50,730 nt of DNA from Clostridium grantii DSM 8605 (GCF_900129965.1 NZ_FQXM01000026.1:1-50730); one strand, 5' to 3'. Shown: positions 34,315 through 43,903, counted from the stretch's first letter. The notes: a model not told the origin generated them from the letters alone. Made by a program: numbers and translations.

Positions 34315-35301
34315 TTACATCCCACCTAAACTCTTTATTATTTCTGAAATTATATGGTCTGCACTAACTTTATCTGCTATAGCATCGAAATTCAAAAAGA
34401 ATCTATGTCTTAATGCTGGATAAGCAACAAATTCTATATCTTGAAAAGAAACATTGAATCTACCTTCCATTAACGCTCGTACTTTTGCAGTTGAAATTAT
34501 GGCTTGTGCTCCCCTTGGACTTGCTCCAAAACGTATATATTTTTTTGTTATTTCCGGTGATTCTTCTTTATCTGGATGAGTAGCCAAAAGAATTTTTAAA
34601 GCATATTCCTGAACAGGCTTTGCAATAGGTATTTCTCTAGCTATTTCCCTCATTCTTAAAATGGTACCTCCATCAATAATTTTATTTAGCTCTACTTTTT
34701 TGTTAGTTATTGTTAAATTTATTATTTCATTTAATTCTTCAAAATTCGGGAATTGTACAAAGAGTTTAAAAAGAAATCTATCTAGTTGGGCCTCTGGTAA
34801 TGGGTATGTTCCTTCCATTTCAAGAGGATTTTGAGTTGCTAAAACCATAAAAGGTTGTGGCAAATTATAGGTTTCTCTCCCAACGGTTATAGTTTGCTCT
34901 TGCATTGCTTCAAGCAAAGCTGATTGTGTTTTTGGAGTTGCCCTGTTTATTTCATCCGCTAAAACTAAACTTGAAAATACTGGCCCTTTTTCATATCTAA
35001 ATTTATTCTCTCCATTTGAATCTTTTACAATAATATTTGTTCCCACCACATCAGCTGGCATTAAATCTGGAGTAAATTGAATTCTAGAAAATTCTAAATC
35101 TAGTACTTTTGAAAGAGTTTTAATTAACTGAGTTTTACCTAAGCCTGGAACTCCTTCTAATAGTATATTTCCACCCGCCAAAATTCCTAGTAAAACTTGA
35201 GTAACTATATCCTTTTGTCCAATTATTCCCTTTGATATTTCATTTTCTATTTTTTTAACGTTCTCAGCAAAAGATTTGATTTCCATTTCATTAATATCCA
35301 T
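34315..35301 (-). CDS. MoxR-family AAA+ ATPase
   Basis: 328 residues starting at ATG after AGGAG. AAA_3 core: Walker A GVPGLGKT (50-57), Walker B LADEIN (114-119), the ATQNP sensor-1 block near 155, and the lid domain with RFGASPRGAQA near 260. MoxR ATPases act as chaperones that mature or remodel VWA-containing complexes, and the next three genes encode exactly such partners. It is the fully conserved centre of this operon. Confidence 0.96.
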   Translation of the reverse strand: MDINEMEIKSFAENVKKIENEISKGIIGQKDIVTQVLLGILAGGNILLEGVPGLGKTQLIKTLSKVLDLEFSRIQFTPDLMPADVVGTNIIVKDSNGENKFRYEKGPVFSSLVLADEINRATPKTQSALLEAMQEQTITVGRETYNLPQPFMVLATQNPLEMEGTYPLPEAQLDRFLFKLFVQFPNFEELNEIINLTITNKKVELNKIIDGGTILRMREIAREIPIAKPVQEYALKILLATHPDKEESPEITKKYIRFGASPRGAQAIISTAKVRALMEGRFNVSFQDIEFVAYPALRHRFFLNFDAIADKVSADHIISEIIKSLGGM

Positions 35302-35340
35302 AATATCAACTCCTAAAATAAATTTTCACTAGCTATTTTG

Positions 35341-36921
35341 TTATTCTTCTAATGATGAAAAATAATCTTTAACCAAGTTTTTCATAGAATCAGGTATATA
35401 AGAATTCTCCATATTTTCATAAGCTTTATTTTTATACTGTCCCATTACTTGATTATAAGGCACAGAATTACCTTTGATACCTACTCCCTTTTCCGTAATG
35501 ATTTGCTGTGAGCTTCCATCGTCATTTTTTTGTCCTGTCAATATTGAAGTTTCACCTTGTGAATCCATACTTGTAGGAGAAAATATTTTATCATAATCAT
35601 TTACATTTTTACCGTTATTACCGTCTTTATTGCTTAACCCACCACTATTACTTCCTTCGGGTGATTCCTCACTGCCCTTATCGCTTCCACTTCCTGCTCC
35701 TCCACCGGTACCAGTTCCTTGTCCCCCACTACCATTCCCATTCCCTTGTCCTTTTCCTGTTCCATTGCCTTCACCATTACCATCACCACTACCCTGTTCC
35801 TGAGAGTTTCCGTTATTTTCTCCCTGAGCCTGTGAATTTAAAGCTTGTGCTACATTATTTAGAGCCTCCGCAAATTCAGCATTTTCCATTAACTCACTTA
35901 TGCTACCTGACATTTCACTTAAAGCTTCAGATGATGCGCCCGCATCTCCCTCTGCTAATTTAGAAGCTAGATTTCCAATACTCTCAGCAAGTTCAGGATT
36001 ATTTGATAATTCTTTTGATAAATCATTTAAATTCTTAGCAAGTTCACTTAATTTCTCCTGGGAAGCATCTTTTAATTTTTCAGAAACTTTTTTTAATTCC
36101 TCTGACAACTTTTCTTGATTTTTTTCCTTTAACATTTTTCCCATTTCTTTAGTTAACTCATTTTTCATTAAAGCCTCTGATACTTTCTTTAAATCATCAT
36201 TTAAAAGTTCTTTTTTCAAAAGTTCTAATTTTTTACTGCTTTTTTCCAAGTTTTTATCAATACTTTCTTTGTTTTCTGATTCCTTCACTTGCTTTTTTAA
36301 TTCTGATAGATTCTTTAGTAATTCCGCTTTCTTTATTTCATCAATATTTTTATTTTCTTCAACTTTTTTCTCTATTTTTTCTACTTCTTTAATGGCAATT
36401 TTTTTATCTACTTTTAATTGATGATTTTTAATTGCAACTTCATTTAAATCATTAGGCACAAAACTTAAAGCCGAAAAAATACAAACCAAAATTAATAGAG
36501 AAATTAGGAATTTTTTATTAGGTACCAAAGTTAATTCTCTTTTATAATCTAGTTTTCTTATATGTTTTAAAGCATCCTTTTTCTGTAACTGTGCCATAAT
36601 TTCTTCATTTCCCTTTAATTCAAGAGAAGTTGTAATTCTTTCTTTTAATCCTAAAGAATCCGCTTTTAATGCCGTTGTTATATCTTTTGGCATTTTAATA
36701 AAACACCAAATCACACTTATTAATGCTGCTATTCCTACTAAAATTCCTGATAATCTATAGGGCTTATAAATAGGTATAAATCTTGATAAAATAACTATTC
36801 CAACTCCAATTGATACTCCAATAATAATACATATAATTAAATAGTTAATTAGCTGAGCAACAAATAATCTTCTTTTAATTCTATTAAGGATTTTCTTTAT
36901 ATCCAAATCAACATTTTCCAA
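35341..36921 (-). CDS. Membrane coiled-coil protein with glycine-rich region (DUF4175-like)
   Basis: 526 residues from TTG after AAGGGG. Three hydrophobic helices at about 18-45, 52-72 and 138-155 anchor it. A charged coiled coil spans about 165-315 with many Lys-Glu-Leu heptads. This is followed by a Gly/Asn/Ser/Gln-rich disordered stretch (about 365-425) and a folded end. The layout resembles DUF4175-type proteins encoded beside MoxR, which I take as a moderate-confidence call. It lies between the ABC permease and MoxR, 20 and 39 bases from them, so it is probably a structural part of the same membrane complex. Confidence 0.75.
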   Translation of the reverse strand: MENVDLDIKKILNRIKRRLFVAQLINYLIICIIIGVSIGVGIVILSRFIPIYKPYRLSGILVGIAALISVIWCFIKMPKDITTALKADSLGLKERITTSLELKGNEEIMAQLQKKDALKHIRKLDYKRELTLVPNKKFLISLLILVCIFSALSFVPNDLNEVAIKNHQLKVDKKIAIKEVEKIEKKVEENKNIDEIKKAELLKNLSELKKQVKESENKESIDKNLEKSSKKLELLKKELLNDDLKKVSEALMKNELTKEMGKMLKEKNQEKLSEELKKVSEKLKDASQEKLSELAKNLNDLSKELSNNPELAESIGNLASKLAEGDAGASSEALSEMSGSISELMENAEFAEALNNVAQALNSQAQGENNGNSQEQGSGDGNGEGNGTGKGQGNGNGSGGQGTGTGGGAGSGSDKGSEESPEGSNSGGLSNKDGNNGKNVNDYDKIFSPTSMDSQGETSILTGQKNDDGSSQQIITEKGVGIKGNSVPYNQVMGQYKNKAYENMENSYIPDSMKNLVKDYFSSLEE

Positions 36922-36941
36922 ATAAAAAACCCCTTTTCGTT

Positions 36942-37838
36942 TTACTTACTTTTTATTTTATCTTTCTTATTTTTCTTTACTTTGTTAATTTTTATTTTTT
37001 TTGATTTCTTTATGGGATTAAGCTTTATAGATGCCAAAAGAAGAAAAACTGCTGACATTATTAAATTAATTCCACAATTTATAACCCAAAATGGTGCAAT
37101 TTCCTTACCTGTAAAATTATAAACCCCTGGAATATAAAACATTCCTGCATTCCCCACCTGTGAAGTAAGCAAAGAACCTAGTCCTGCAATAGGATTTAAA
37201 TATATAAGAGGAAAAGTATTTTGCATTGTGCCAGTTCTATTATAAATCAATAAATAAAGTGCCGCTATAAAAATAGTTCCTAAAGTTAAAAACATAATAA
37301 AAACATAAGTTAAAACCGTTGCTGGAGTTGTTCTTTTTATAAAAGTAGAACAAAAAATACCTATGCTTCCAATAGTTATAGTAAGTATTACATAAAAAAT
37401 CAATAATTGTAATAATTGAAATAATGAAATACCTCCAAAGAAAAATATTATTGAAAAAACAGGAAGTGCTGCTACAATCAATAACAAAATCTGATTTATT
37501 GAAGTGAACAATTTTCCTAAGATAATTGATATAGGTGACAATTTTGTGCATAAAAGTAAATCTAGTGTTTGACGCTCTCTTTCACCAGCTATAGACCCAG
37601 CAGTTAAAGCTGGCACTATGAAAGCTATTAAAACAAATTGAATAATGGCTAGGATAGCATAAATAGTTACAAATTCTCCTCCGCCATAAGATGAATAATA
37701 AGAATTCATTATTGTTTCAATTAATACAAACATAACAAATAACATCAATACTCCTACATATCCACCAATCATTCCAGCTGCTTTCCAATTTCTCATTCTA
37801 ACCTTTAATTCTTTTTCCATAACAGGATTAATTCTCAT
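36942..37838 (-). CDS. ABC-2 type permease
   Basis: 298 residues starting at ATG after GAGGTGA, with six predicted helices (about 21-42, 60-80, 110-135, 140-165, 175-200, 248-270) and a strongly basic Lys-rich C-terminal tail. The stretch IAGERERQTLDLLLCTKLSPISIILGK near 83-110 is the standard cytoplasmic coupling element of ABC-2 exporters related to GldF. Its start overlaps the ATPase stop by one base (TAATG). With the ATPase upstream and the large surface protein it forms a three-gene module comparable to gldA-gldF-gldG. Confidence 0.92.
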   Translation of the reverse strand: MRINPVMEKELKVRMRNWKAAGMIGGYVGVLMLFVMFVLIETIMNSYYSSYGGGEFVTIYAILAIIQFVLIAFIVPALTAGSIAGERERQTLDLLLCTKLSPISIILGKLFTSINQILLLIVAALPVFSIIFFFGGISLFQLLQLLIFYVILTITIGSIGIFCSTFIKRTTPATVLTYVFIMFLTLGTIFIAALYLLIYNRTGTMQNTFPLIYLNPIAGLGSLLTSQVGNAGMFYIPGVYNFTGKEIAPFWVINCGINLIMSAVFLLLASIKLNPIKKSKKIKINKVKKNKKDKIKSK

Positions 37839-38764
37839 TAAACTTCACCTCCATTTGTCACTCTCATAAATATGTCCTCAAGATTTCCATCTACTTGTGA
37901 AAAAGTAACTAAGGGAACTTCATTTTTTATTAATTCCTTAAGCAAATTATTCATATCAACATCATTCCCCACAAAATCAAAGTCCACTTTATTTTCACCT
38001 TCTATTATATTATCTACAGCTGAATGTTCTTTAAGACATCTAATAGCTTTGCTTATATCTGAGGTTACTTTTATTTTAATGGTTCTATTTTTATATACTT
38101 TATCCATTATCTCATCTACAGATCCTTTGATAACAATTTTTCCATGATCAATTATCCCAATAGTAGTACATATTTCTGAAAGTTCTGATAAAATGTGAGA
38201 ACTTATTATAATAGTTTTTCCCATATCTTTTAAGTTTTTTAGAATTTCTTTCATATGAAATCTTGCTCTAGGGTCCATTCCAGAAGCTGGTTCATCCAAA
38301 ATTAAAATTTTAGGATTGTGAACCAAACTTCTAGCAAGGCAAAGTCTTTGTTTCATACCACGAGATAAACTATCCACATAAGCATCTTTTTTGTTTGATA
38401 AATCTATAAGTTCTAATAAATCCGCACAAACTTTTTTGCTCTCATTTCCTGTTATTCCGTAGATAGAGGCATAAAAATTTAAATATTCACTAACTTTTAA
38501 ATCATCGTAAACTCCAAAGAAATCCGGCATATACCCAATGTAGGATTTAACCTCTTTACTATTTTTAATAGCATCTACCCCATTTACATACACTTGCCCT
38601 TTTGTAGCACTAAGTAAGCCACATATTATCTTCATTGTAGTAGTTTTTCCTGCTCCATTAGGTCCCACAAAACCAAATATTTCTCCTTCTTCAATATTTA
38701 AGCTCAAATCATCAACTGCATTAAATTTTCCATAATTTTTATATAAATTCTCTATTTGAAGCAT
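37838..38764 (-). CDS. ABC transporter ATP-binding protein (GldA-like)
   Basis: 308 residues. Walker A GPNGAGKT (34-41), signature LSRGMKQR (133-140), Walker B LILDEPASG with Glu158, and the SSHIL H-loop are all intact. The C-terminal 90 residues form the extension typical of ABC-2 ATPases. Start and stop each overlap a neighbouring gene by one base (TAATG), so it is tightly coupled to the surface protein before it and the permease after it. It powers export or mechanical work by the permease; the substrate is unknown. Confidence 0.95.
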   Translation of the reverse strand: MLQIENLYKNYGKFNAVDDLSLNIEEGEIFGFVGPNGAGKTTTMKIICGLLSATKGQVYVNGVDAIKNSKEVKSYIGYMPDFFGVYDDLKVSEYLNFYASIYGITGNESKKVCADLLELIDLSNKKDAYVDSLSRGMKQRLCLARSLVHNPKILILDEPASGMDPRARFHMKEILKNLKDMGKTIIISSHILSELSEICTTIGIIDHGKIVIKGSVDEIMDKVYKNRTIKIKVTSDISKAIRCLKEHSAVDNIIEGENKVDFDFVGNDVDMNNLLKELIKNEVPLVTFSQVDGNLEDIFMRVTNGGEV

Positions 38765-41172
38765 TATTTTACACTTCCTTTCACAGAGATTTTTGGAATT
38801 TCTGTTTCCATTCCATCCGTTAAAATACTTATTTTAAGCTTGAATCTGTTCTGTGAATCCAAATATTTATTAAAATCTGATTCAAGTACTTCATAGCTGT
38901 TGGTATCACTTAATTCCCATTGATTTGTTTGATTATTGTACATATATAATTCTACATTACTACTAGTGGCTTTAGTAAATTTAACACCTATTTCTTCCAT
39001 ATTTATTTGATAGTCATTAAGTGAAAAATTTAATTGATAATCCCCTTTTCCATAAATAAACCCACTATATTGATCATAGCCTCCATTGACATTTCCAACT
39101 GGAATAATCTCTGGAATAGTAAACCCTAAAGGATATTCTGCTTTACCATCTTTTATAAAAGTTACATCTGCATCAGCGATTATTAAACTTTTTTCAAAAC
39201 TTTTAACTTCTTTCCCATTAATTAAAAAATCATCGTTAAATTTAGTATCTGCCCATGCTATAATTTTAGCGTTTTTTATACTACTTTGCATTTGGAAATA
39301 AGTATTTAAAAACTCTGATTTTTGACGAGACTTCTTAATTTCTTGAAGTTTATCGCCACTGGTAAAAGGACTAATATTGTTGTATCCATTTCTATTATAT
39401 ATTTTATCAGTTAAATCATAAATATATCCTCCATAGCTATGCCCCTTATCATTTACTTCTTTTGTTTCCCCCGCTTTAATATTTCCTATACTTATGTATT
39501 TATTATTTAATAAAATATAGCAATCGTAGATATCAAAATCAAACTCATTTGTAACTGTCCCAGAGTAAATTTTGTCTGAAAAATTAACAGCACTTAGGAT
39601 ATTCCCCTCTGGAGCCATACCATTACCAATTTCTATTGCATTATTACTAAAAACCGCCTTACTAAAAAACTCTATAGAATTAGTGTTTCCTTCCAAGACC
39701 TTTGAAGTAATTTTGACATCTTCTACTTTTAAAGAAGTTCCTGACATTGGCTGATAAGAACTATACATATAATAATCGTTATTCATCATTGGTATTAATT
39801 TTCTTTCATCTATTTCTTCCACTATAACATCTTGCTTCGTAGGAGTTAAAATACTAGCAAAGCTACTCATATCATTATTTCCATTCTTTCCAACATTTAT
39901 ATAATTAATTGAATTAACCACAGAAGTGGTCACTCTAGTTGAAATTCCCGATACAAACATCACAACAATGAAAAATAAAGATAAAGAAGGTACTACTCCC
40001 CACATTAATTCTCTTTTATCTAGCTTTTTTAGAACTAAGTAACTAATTGGTGACACCAATAAAAAATAAATCATAAAAATTATAAGAGTTTTTGCTGCTG
40101 TAGGCATAGGAAGTTCTGGAATATTTGTTAAATTATATTGAATTCCATTAAACATATTCATTTTTTCATCAGGGTTGGTAACTAAGTTGTTTGGAGACAC
40201 GTCTGTACTAAGTTTTTTAATAAATTCATATCTAAAATCCCAATCTGATATTGGCTTTAACCCTAAATCAAAAGACAAAACTGCTATTGTTCCTTTTCCT
40301 TTTTCTAGTTTTTGTATAATAGAAGTTTCATTATCTTTTAATATAGATATACTATCTTTTACATTTAAATTTAATAGATTTATATCCATATTTTCATTTA
40401 ATCCACCAGTATAATCAGATATAGCTTTAGTGTTAAATTTCTCTACTTTCCCAATATCACCTACTAAAAAATCATCTGAGAATAAATTCAAACTTTTTTC
40501 ATAAGAAAGGCCTGTCCCGATGATTAAGGTTCCCCCATTATTAACCCAAGCTTTTAACACATTATATTGTTTTTCATTTAACTTTGATGTATCATAATTA
40601 TTTATTATCAATGCATTAAAGCTATCAAAAGCATTAATACTTTCTGGAAACATGGTTTCATTTAAATAAATAGTTTTACTTTGACTAAAATTACTATTTT
40701 GAAAAGTTAAGGTTTTAAAATCACTAAGATAATTTATATTATCTGGATTATCACTTAAAACCCCTATCAAAGTATATTGAGAATCAATTCCATAACTTAT
40801 GCTTTTAAGTTCCTCGTAATAAACTTTTTTTCCCTCATTTAATTTTATGTACATTTTTGAAGTATAATTTAAAGTAGGCATATTAATAGTTACATTTTTA
40901 GTAGAGTTTTGTGGAAGATTTACTTCTTTAGAATACATAGTAGTATTCCCATTTTCATCACAGATTCCTACTTGAACTTCTCCCTGAATATCCTTCAAGT
41001 TATTAGTTATTTCCAAATTAATAGGTGCATAATATCCCATCTTATAAGTTCCATCAAAACCAACATTAACATTTATTTTAATTTCATCTTCAGCAAAAGC
41101 TTCATTTGTGAAACCAAAAACAAATAAAATCATTAATATTGAAATGAATACTATTTTTTTTATCAATGACAA
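38764..41172 (-). CDS. Large membrane-anchored extracytoplasmic protein (GldG/DUF-type companion)
   Basis: 802 residues from TTG after GGGGGAGTGA. A signal peptide (about 1-27, FGFTNEAFAED) is followed by a beta-sandwich region and a glutamine-amidotransferase-like fold (LKAWVNNGGTLIIGTG near 205-220). Two helices (about 365-385 and 393-415) bring it back through the membrane before a long second extracytoplasmic half ending near residue 800. Similar proteins sit beside ABC-2 pairs and MoxR clusters in Firmicutes. I see no catalytic residues. It is probably a sensor or scaffold of the complex. Confidence 0.8.
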   Translation of the reverse strand: MSLIKKIVFISILMILFVFGFTNEAFAEDEIKINVNVGFDGTYKMGYYAPINLEITNNLKDIQGEVQVGICDENGNTTMYSKEVNLPQNSTKNVTINMPTLNYTSKMYIKLNEGKKVYYEELKSISYGIDSQYTLIGVLSDNPDNINYLSDFKTLTFQNSNFSQSKTIYLNETMFPESINAFDSFNALIINNYDTSKLNEKQYNVLKAWVNNGGTLIIGTGLSYEKSLNLFSDDFLVGDIGKVEKFNTKAISDYTGGLNENMDINLLNLNVKDSISILKDNETSIIQKLEKGKGTIAVLSFDLGLKPISDWDFRYEFIKKLSTDVSPNNLVTNPDEKMNMFNGIQYNLTNIPELPMPTAAKTLIIFMIYFLLVSPISYLVLKKLDKRELMWGVVPSLSLFFIVVMFVSGISTRVTTSVVNSINYINVGKNGNNDMSSFASILTPTKQDVIVEEIDERKLIPMMNNDYYMYSSYQPMSGTSLKVEDVKITSKVLEGNTNSIEFFSKAVFSNNAIEIGNGMAPEGNILSAVNFSDKIYSGTVTNEFDFDIYDCYILLNNKYISIGNIKAGETKEVNDKGHSYGGYIYDLTDKIYNRNGYNNISPFTSGDKLQEIKKSRQKSEFLNTYFQMQSSIKNAKIIAWADTKFNDDFLINGKEVKSFEKSLIIADADVTFIKDGKAEYPLGFTIPEIIPVGNVNGGYDQYSGFIYGKGDYQLNFSLNDYQINMEEIGVKFTKATSSNVELYMYNNQTNQWELSDTNSYEVLESDFNKYLDSQNRFKLKISILTDGMETEIPKISVKGSVK

Positions 41173-41215
41173 TTAAATCACTCCCCCTGTTTCTTAGTTA
41201 TTTTTTAGGTGTTGT

Positions 41216-41413
41216 TTATTTTTTTAATAATTTTATGCTATTAGTAGCACTTATACTTGAAAAAGGAATTACTATTAATATTATTAAAAGAAAGGCAATA
41301 ATTTCTGTTATTACATTAAAAGGAACATATAAATTCCATATCCATCTCAACAAACTAAAATAGATCATAAAATAAACTATAGATAAAATCCAAAATAGTT
41401 TACTACCTTTCAT
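41216..41413 (-). CDS. Small two-helix membrane protein, first gene of the MoxR/ABC operon
   Basis: 65 residues starting at ATG after a strong GGAGAGGTGA. Two hydrophobic helices (about 6-26 and 34-53), the first with aromatic FWILSIVYFMIYF, resemble a PLD-nuclease-N-type small membrane subunit, but this is only a shape match. It is 43 bases upstream of the 802-residue protein on the same strand, so it is the likely first gene of the nine-gene operon. An overlapping forward-strand frame has no comparable start and is ignored. Confidence 0.7.
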   Translation of the reverse strand: MKGSKLFWILSIVYFMIYFSLLRWIWNLYVPFNVITEIIAFLLIILIVIPFSSISATNSIKLLKK

Positions 41414-41449
41414 AATTTATCACCTCTCCTATAATTCTTATTACTGTTT

Positions 41450-41478
41450 AATAATGTAGATACCCTTTACACATTATT
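41450..41478. promoter_or_regulatory. Inverted repeat in the MoxR/ABC operon leader
   Basis: AATAATGT (41450-41457) and ACATTATT (41471-41478) are perfect inverted repeats around 13 bases, 37 bases upstream of the first gene. This could be an operator for an unknown repressor. TATAAT lies upstream on the reverse strand (near 41494-41499) but without a convincing -35. Confidence 0.35.
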
Positions 41479-41561
41479 ACATTTTAAATATATTATATCA
41501 CTTTCTATATTCATAAAAATAACAAATATATTACAGTTTCATTATAAATTATAACAATAAC

Positions 41562-41596
41562 AAAAAACTATCCCAATTATTTTAGGATAGTTTTTT
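41562..41596 (-). terminator. Terminator of the Tad pilus operon
   Basis: AAAAAACTATCC (41562-41573) pairs with GGATAGTTTTTT (41585-41596). It overlaps the stop of the DUF192 gene and closes the Tad gene run. Confidence 0.88.
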
Positions 41597-41948
41597 AAAT
41601 ATTATCACTTAAGAGTAATAACTCATCTCCTGTTGATATTTTAGATTCCACTAAAGTATTCACAGGCATTTCTATTACAGCCCAAGATTTTTTCACATAA
41701 GAACTTGTTTTTCCTGGCTTAATATTTTTTAGAATTTTTAATACTTTGTAGTTTTTATCTATAAAAACAGCATCTATTGGGAACTTCATAAAAAATGTAT
41801 GTATTGATTTACAAGGATAAATAATTAAACATTGATTTTCTGGCAAATTCTCTTTTCCTAATAATCCTTTTAATCGCGAATAAAAGTTTTTGGCAATAAT
41901 AACCTCTTTACTCACTATTAAATTCTTTGTTTTATTTTTAATTTGCAT
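41595..41948 (-). CDS. DUF192 protein in the Tad locus
   Basis: 117 residues. The family pattern is clear: FYSRLKGLLGKENLPENQCLIIYPCKSIHTFFMKFPIDAVFID, then KPGKTSSYVKKSWAVIEMP, with the conserved HTFFM(K/R)F(P)ID core near 49-58. Most homologues are exported, but this one lacks a signal peptide. It starts only 4 bases after tadC and ends in the operon terminator, so it belongs to the pilus unit. The biochemical role is unknown; the genomic link to Tad pili is the main clue. Confidence 0.9.
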   Translation of the reverse strand: MQIKNKTKNLIVSKEVIIAKNFYSRLKGLLGKENLPENQCLIIYPCKSIHTFFMKFPIDAVFIDKNYKVLKILKNIKPGKTSSYVKKSWAVIEMPVNTLVESKISTGDELLLLSDNI

Positions 41949-41952
41949 AAAC

Positions 41953-42879
41953 TCACCCCCTTGCTAATTGTTCCAACATTTGTATTGCGGCCGGACCTAA
42001 TATAATTACAAACACTGCTGGAAAAATAAATAAAACCATTGGAATAAGCATCTTTACTGGAGCTTTCATAGCTTTTTCTCTTGCTGCTTGTCTTCTTTTA
42101 TCTCTTGCTTGTGCTCCTTGTACTTTAAGTACGCTTGAGATACTTACCCCCATTTTTTCAGATTGTATTACAGAAAAAATAAAAGTATTTATGTCAGATA
42201 TTTTCATTCTTTGTGACATATTTCTTAAGGCTTCACTTCTTGTAACACCTAATTTAATTTCATTCAGTACTGTTTGTAACTCTGATACCATCTCCCCTTT
42301 AGCTTTTTCTACTACCTTACTCATAGCTGCATCAAAACTTAAACCTGCCTCAACACTTACGGTAAGTAAATCTAAAATATCTGGAAATTGGTGGATAATT
42401 TTTTTTTGTCTCATTTGAATTCTACTTTTTAACATAACATTGGGCAAAAAATAACATATTATATAAAACACAGCAAATATAAATATCTTATTTTTCAATA
42501 GAGTATCTACATCTTTAATGGCGAGAAAAAATAAGAATGGTATAATTATGTAAAATGAAACTTCTAATGCTATCCACCCATCTACTCCTAATCCATAAGG
42601 ATAATTTGCTGCTTTTAAATTTCTTTCTATCTCATTTCTTACTTCTCTAGGAGTGATTTTTTGTATCAAATTTTTTATTTTTTCTAGAGATGGTTTTACT
42701 ATTCTATCTTTAAAAGGCTTGTTTCTAATATCCTCCAAGTCTATATCCTCATTATAATGTTTCTCAATTTTTTCTAATCTATCTTCAACATTTTTTTTCT
42801 TAAAATATATTTCATTTGCTAATATAAAAAATATTGCAAAACTAATGGTAAAAAATAGTACTGTATATAAATAATCCAC
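41953..42879 (-). CDS. tadC: Tad pilus inner-membrane protein TadC
   Basis: 308 residues from GTG at 42879, just after GGGGTGGG; a GTG at 42888 is possible but overlaps the ribosome site. A helix at about 3-22, a pair near 105-150, and a type II secretion F domain (T2SSF) at about 160-285 (FPDILDLLTVSVEAGLSFDAAM and MGVSISSVLKVQGAQARDKRRQ), closing with a helix near 280-300. With TadB it should form the platform on which the ATPase drives pilus assembly. It lies two bases or so after tadB. Confidence 0.93.
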   Translation of the reverse strand: MDYLYTVLFFTISFAIFFILANEIYFKKKNVEDRLEKIEKHYNEDIDLEDIRNKPFKDRIVKPSLEKIKNLIQKITPREVRNEIERNLKAANYPYGLGVDGWIALEVSFYIIIPFLFFLAIKDVDTLLKNKIFIFAVFYIICYFLPNVMLKSRIQMRQKKIIHQFPDILDLLTVSVEAGLSFDAAMSKVVEKAKGEMVSELQTVLNEIKLGVTRSEALRNMSQRMKISDINTFIFSVIQSEKMGVSISSVLKVQGAQARDKRRQAAREKAMKAPVKMLIPMVLFIFPAVFVIILGPAAIQMLEQLARG

Positions 42880-42890
42880 TTTTCCCACCC

Positions 42891-43859
42891 CTATAATTTG
42901 ACATCTGTTAATTTTTTAATTAATAAAAATCCAATTATCTCGTTAATAACTACAATGATTAGTAAAATTAAACCCTTAGTATTTGTAATTAGCACTTTCA
43001 TATAAGAAGGATTTATTAAAGTTAATACTATTCCCAAAACTATTGGGAGAAAAATAAGTATAGTACCGGAAGCTCTTCCTTGAGCAGTTAATGTTTTAAC
43101 CTCTCTTTTAAGTAATATTCTTTCCCTTATAGTCTCTGAAATATTATTTAGTATTTCAGATAAATTCCCACCTGTTTGCATTTGAATAGATGTAGCTATC
43201 ACAACTAACTCTAAATCTTCACTAGGCATTCTATTCATCAAATTATTTAAAGCTTTTTCCATAGGCAATCCAAGTTTCACTTCTTTTAATACTAATCCAA
43301 ATTCTTCTGATATAGGAGCAGGCATGTCTTTTGAAATTATATCTATAGAATTAACAAAACTAAAACCTGCCTTTAAAGAAGTAATAATCATATCAACTGT
43401 ACTTGGTAATTGCTCATCAAATTTATTCATTCTTTTCTGAACCATAGCATCTATATATACTTTATAGAAAAGTATTGTTCCTCCACCAAAAACTAAACTT
43501 ACTAAAATATTTGCTGTAAAAATTAATGCCACAAGGAATAAACTAATTGAAGAAATGAAAATAGCAAAAATCATTTCTTCTGCTTTGAATAAAATATTTG
43601 CTTTCTGAAGAGATACATTTAATTTATTTTTAATCTTTGATAAAGCAAATATATTTATAAATTTATCTCCAATTAAACCATAATTCTCTTTTAAAATTTT
43701 TTTCTTGCCCTTAACACTTTTGTTTTCTCCACTTTGTAGTTCAGGTGAATTAAAATCATCCAACCTTTTTATTGGACTTTTAAAATATATAGCTTTAAGA
43801 ATAAGCAAAACAATACTTAAACAAGTAATAAACACAATGAGTAAAAGTAAATAAATCAA
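42891..43859 (-). CDS. tadB: Tad pilus inner-membrane protein TadB
   Basis: 322 residues from TTG after AAAGGGGATGAG. Helices near 3-22, 95-115 and 118-135, then a T2SSF domain (LPSTVDMIITSLKAGFSFVNSI and MQTGGNLSEILNNISETIRERI), then two closing helices (about 262-282 and 298-318). This is the partner of TadC in the assembly platform. It follows tadA by 44 bases in the same direction. Confidence 0.93.
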   Translation of the reverse strand: MIYLLLLIVFITCLSIVLLILKAIYFKSPIKRLDDFNSPELQSGENKSVKGKKKILKENYGLIGDKFINIFALSKIKNKLNVSLQKANILFKAEEMIFAIFISSISLFLVALIFTANILVSLVFGGGTILFYKVYIDAMVQKRMNKFDEQLPSTVDMIITSLKAGFSFVNSIDIISKDMPAPISEEFGLVLKEVKLGLPMEKALNNLMNRMPSEDLELVVIATSIQMQTGGNLSEILNNISETIRERILLKREVKTLTAQGRASGTILIFLPIVLGIVLTLINPSYMKVLITNTKGLILLIIVVINEIIGFLLIKKLTDVKL

Positions 43860-43903
43860 GATCTCATCCCCTTTGATTTACAATATACTATTATATAAAA
43901 CAT

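Noticed and set aside
35661..36118. Forward-strand His/Leu/Pro-rich and Ser-rich frames
   Set aside because: They are antisense shadows of the Gly-rich and coiled-coil parts of the reverse-strand gene, without ribosome sites.
41166..41363. Forward frame over the small membrane protein gene
   Set aside because: The reverse frame (41216-41413) has a strong ribosome site and fits the operon; the forward frame has none.
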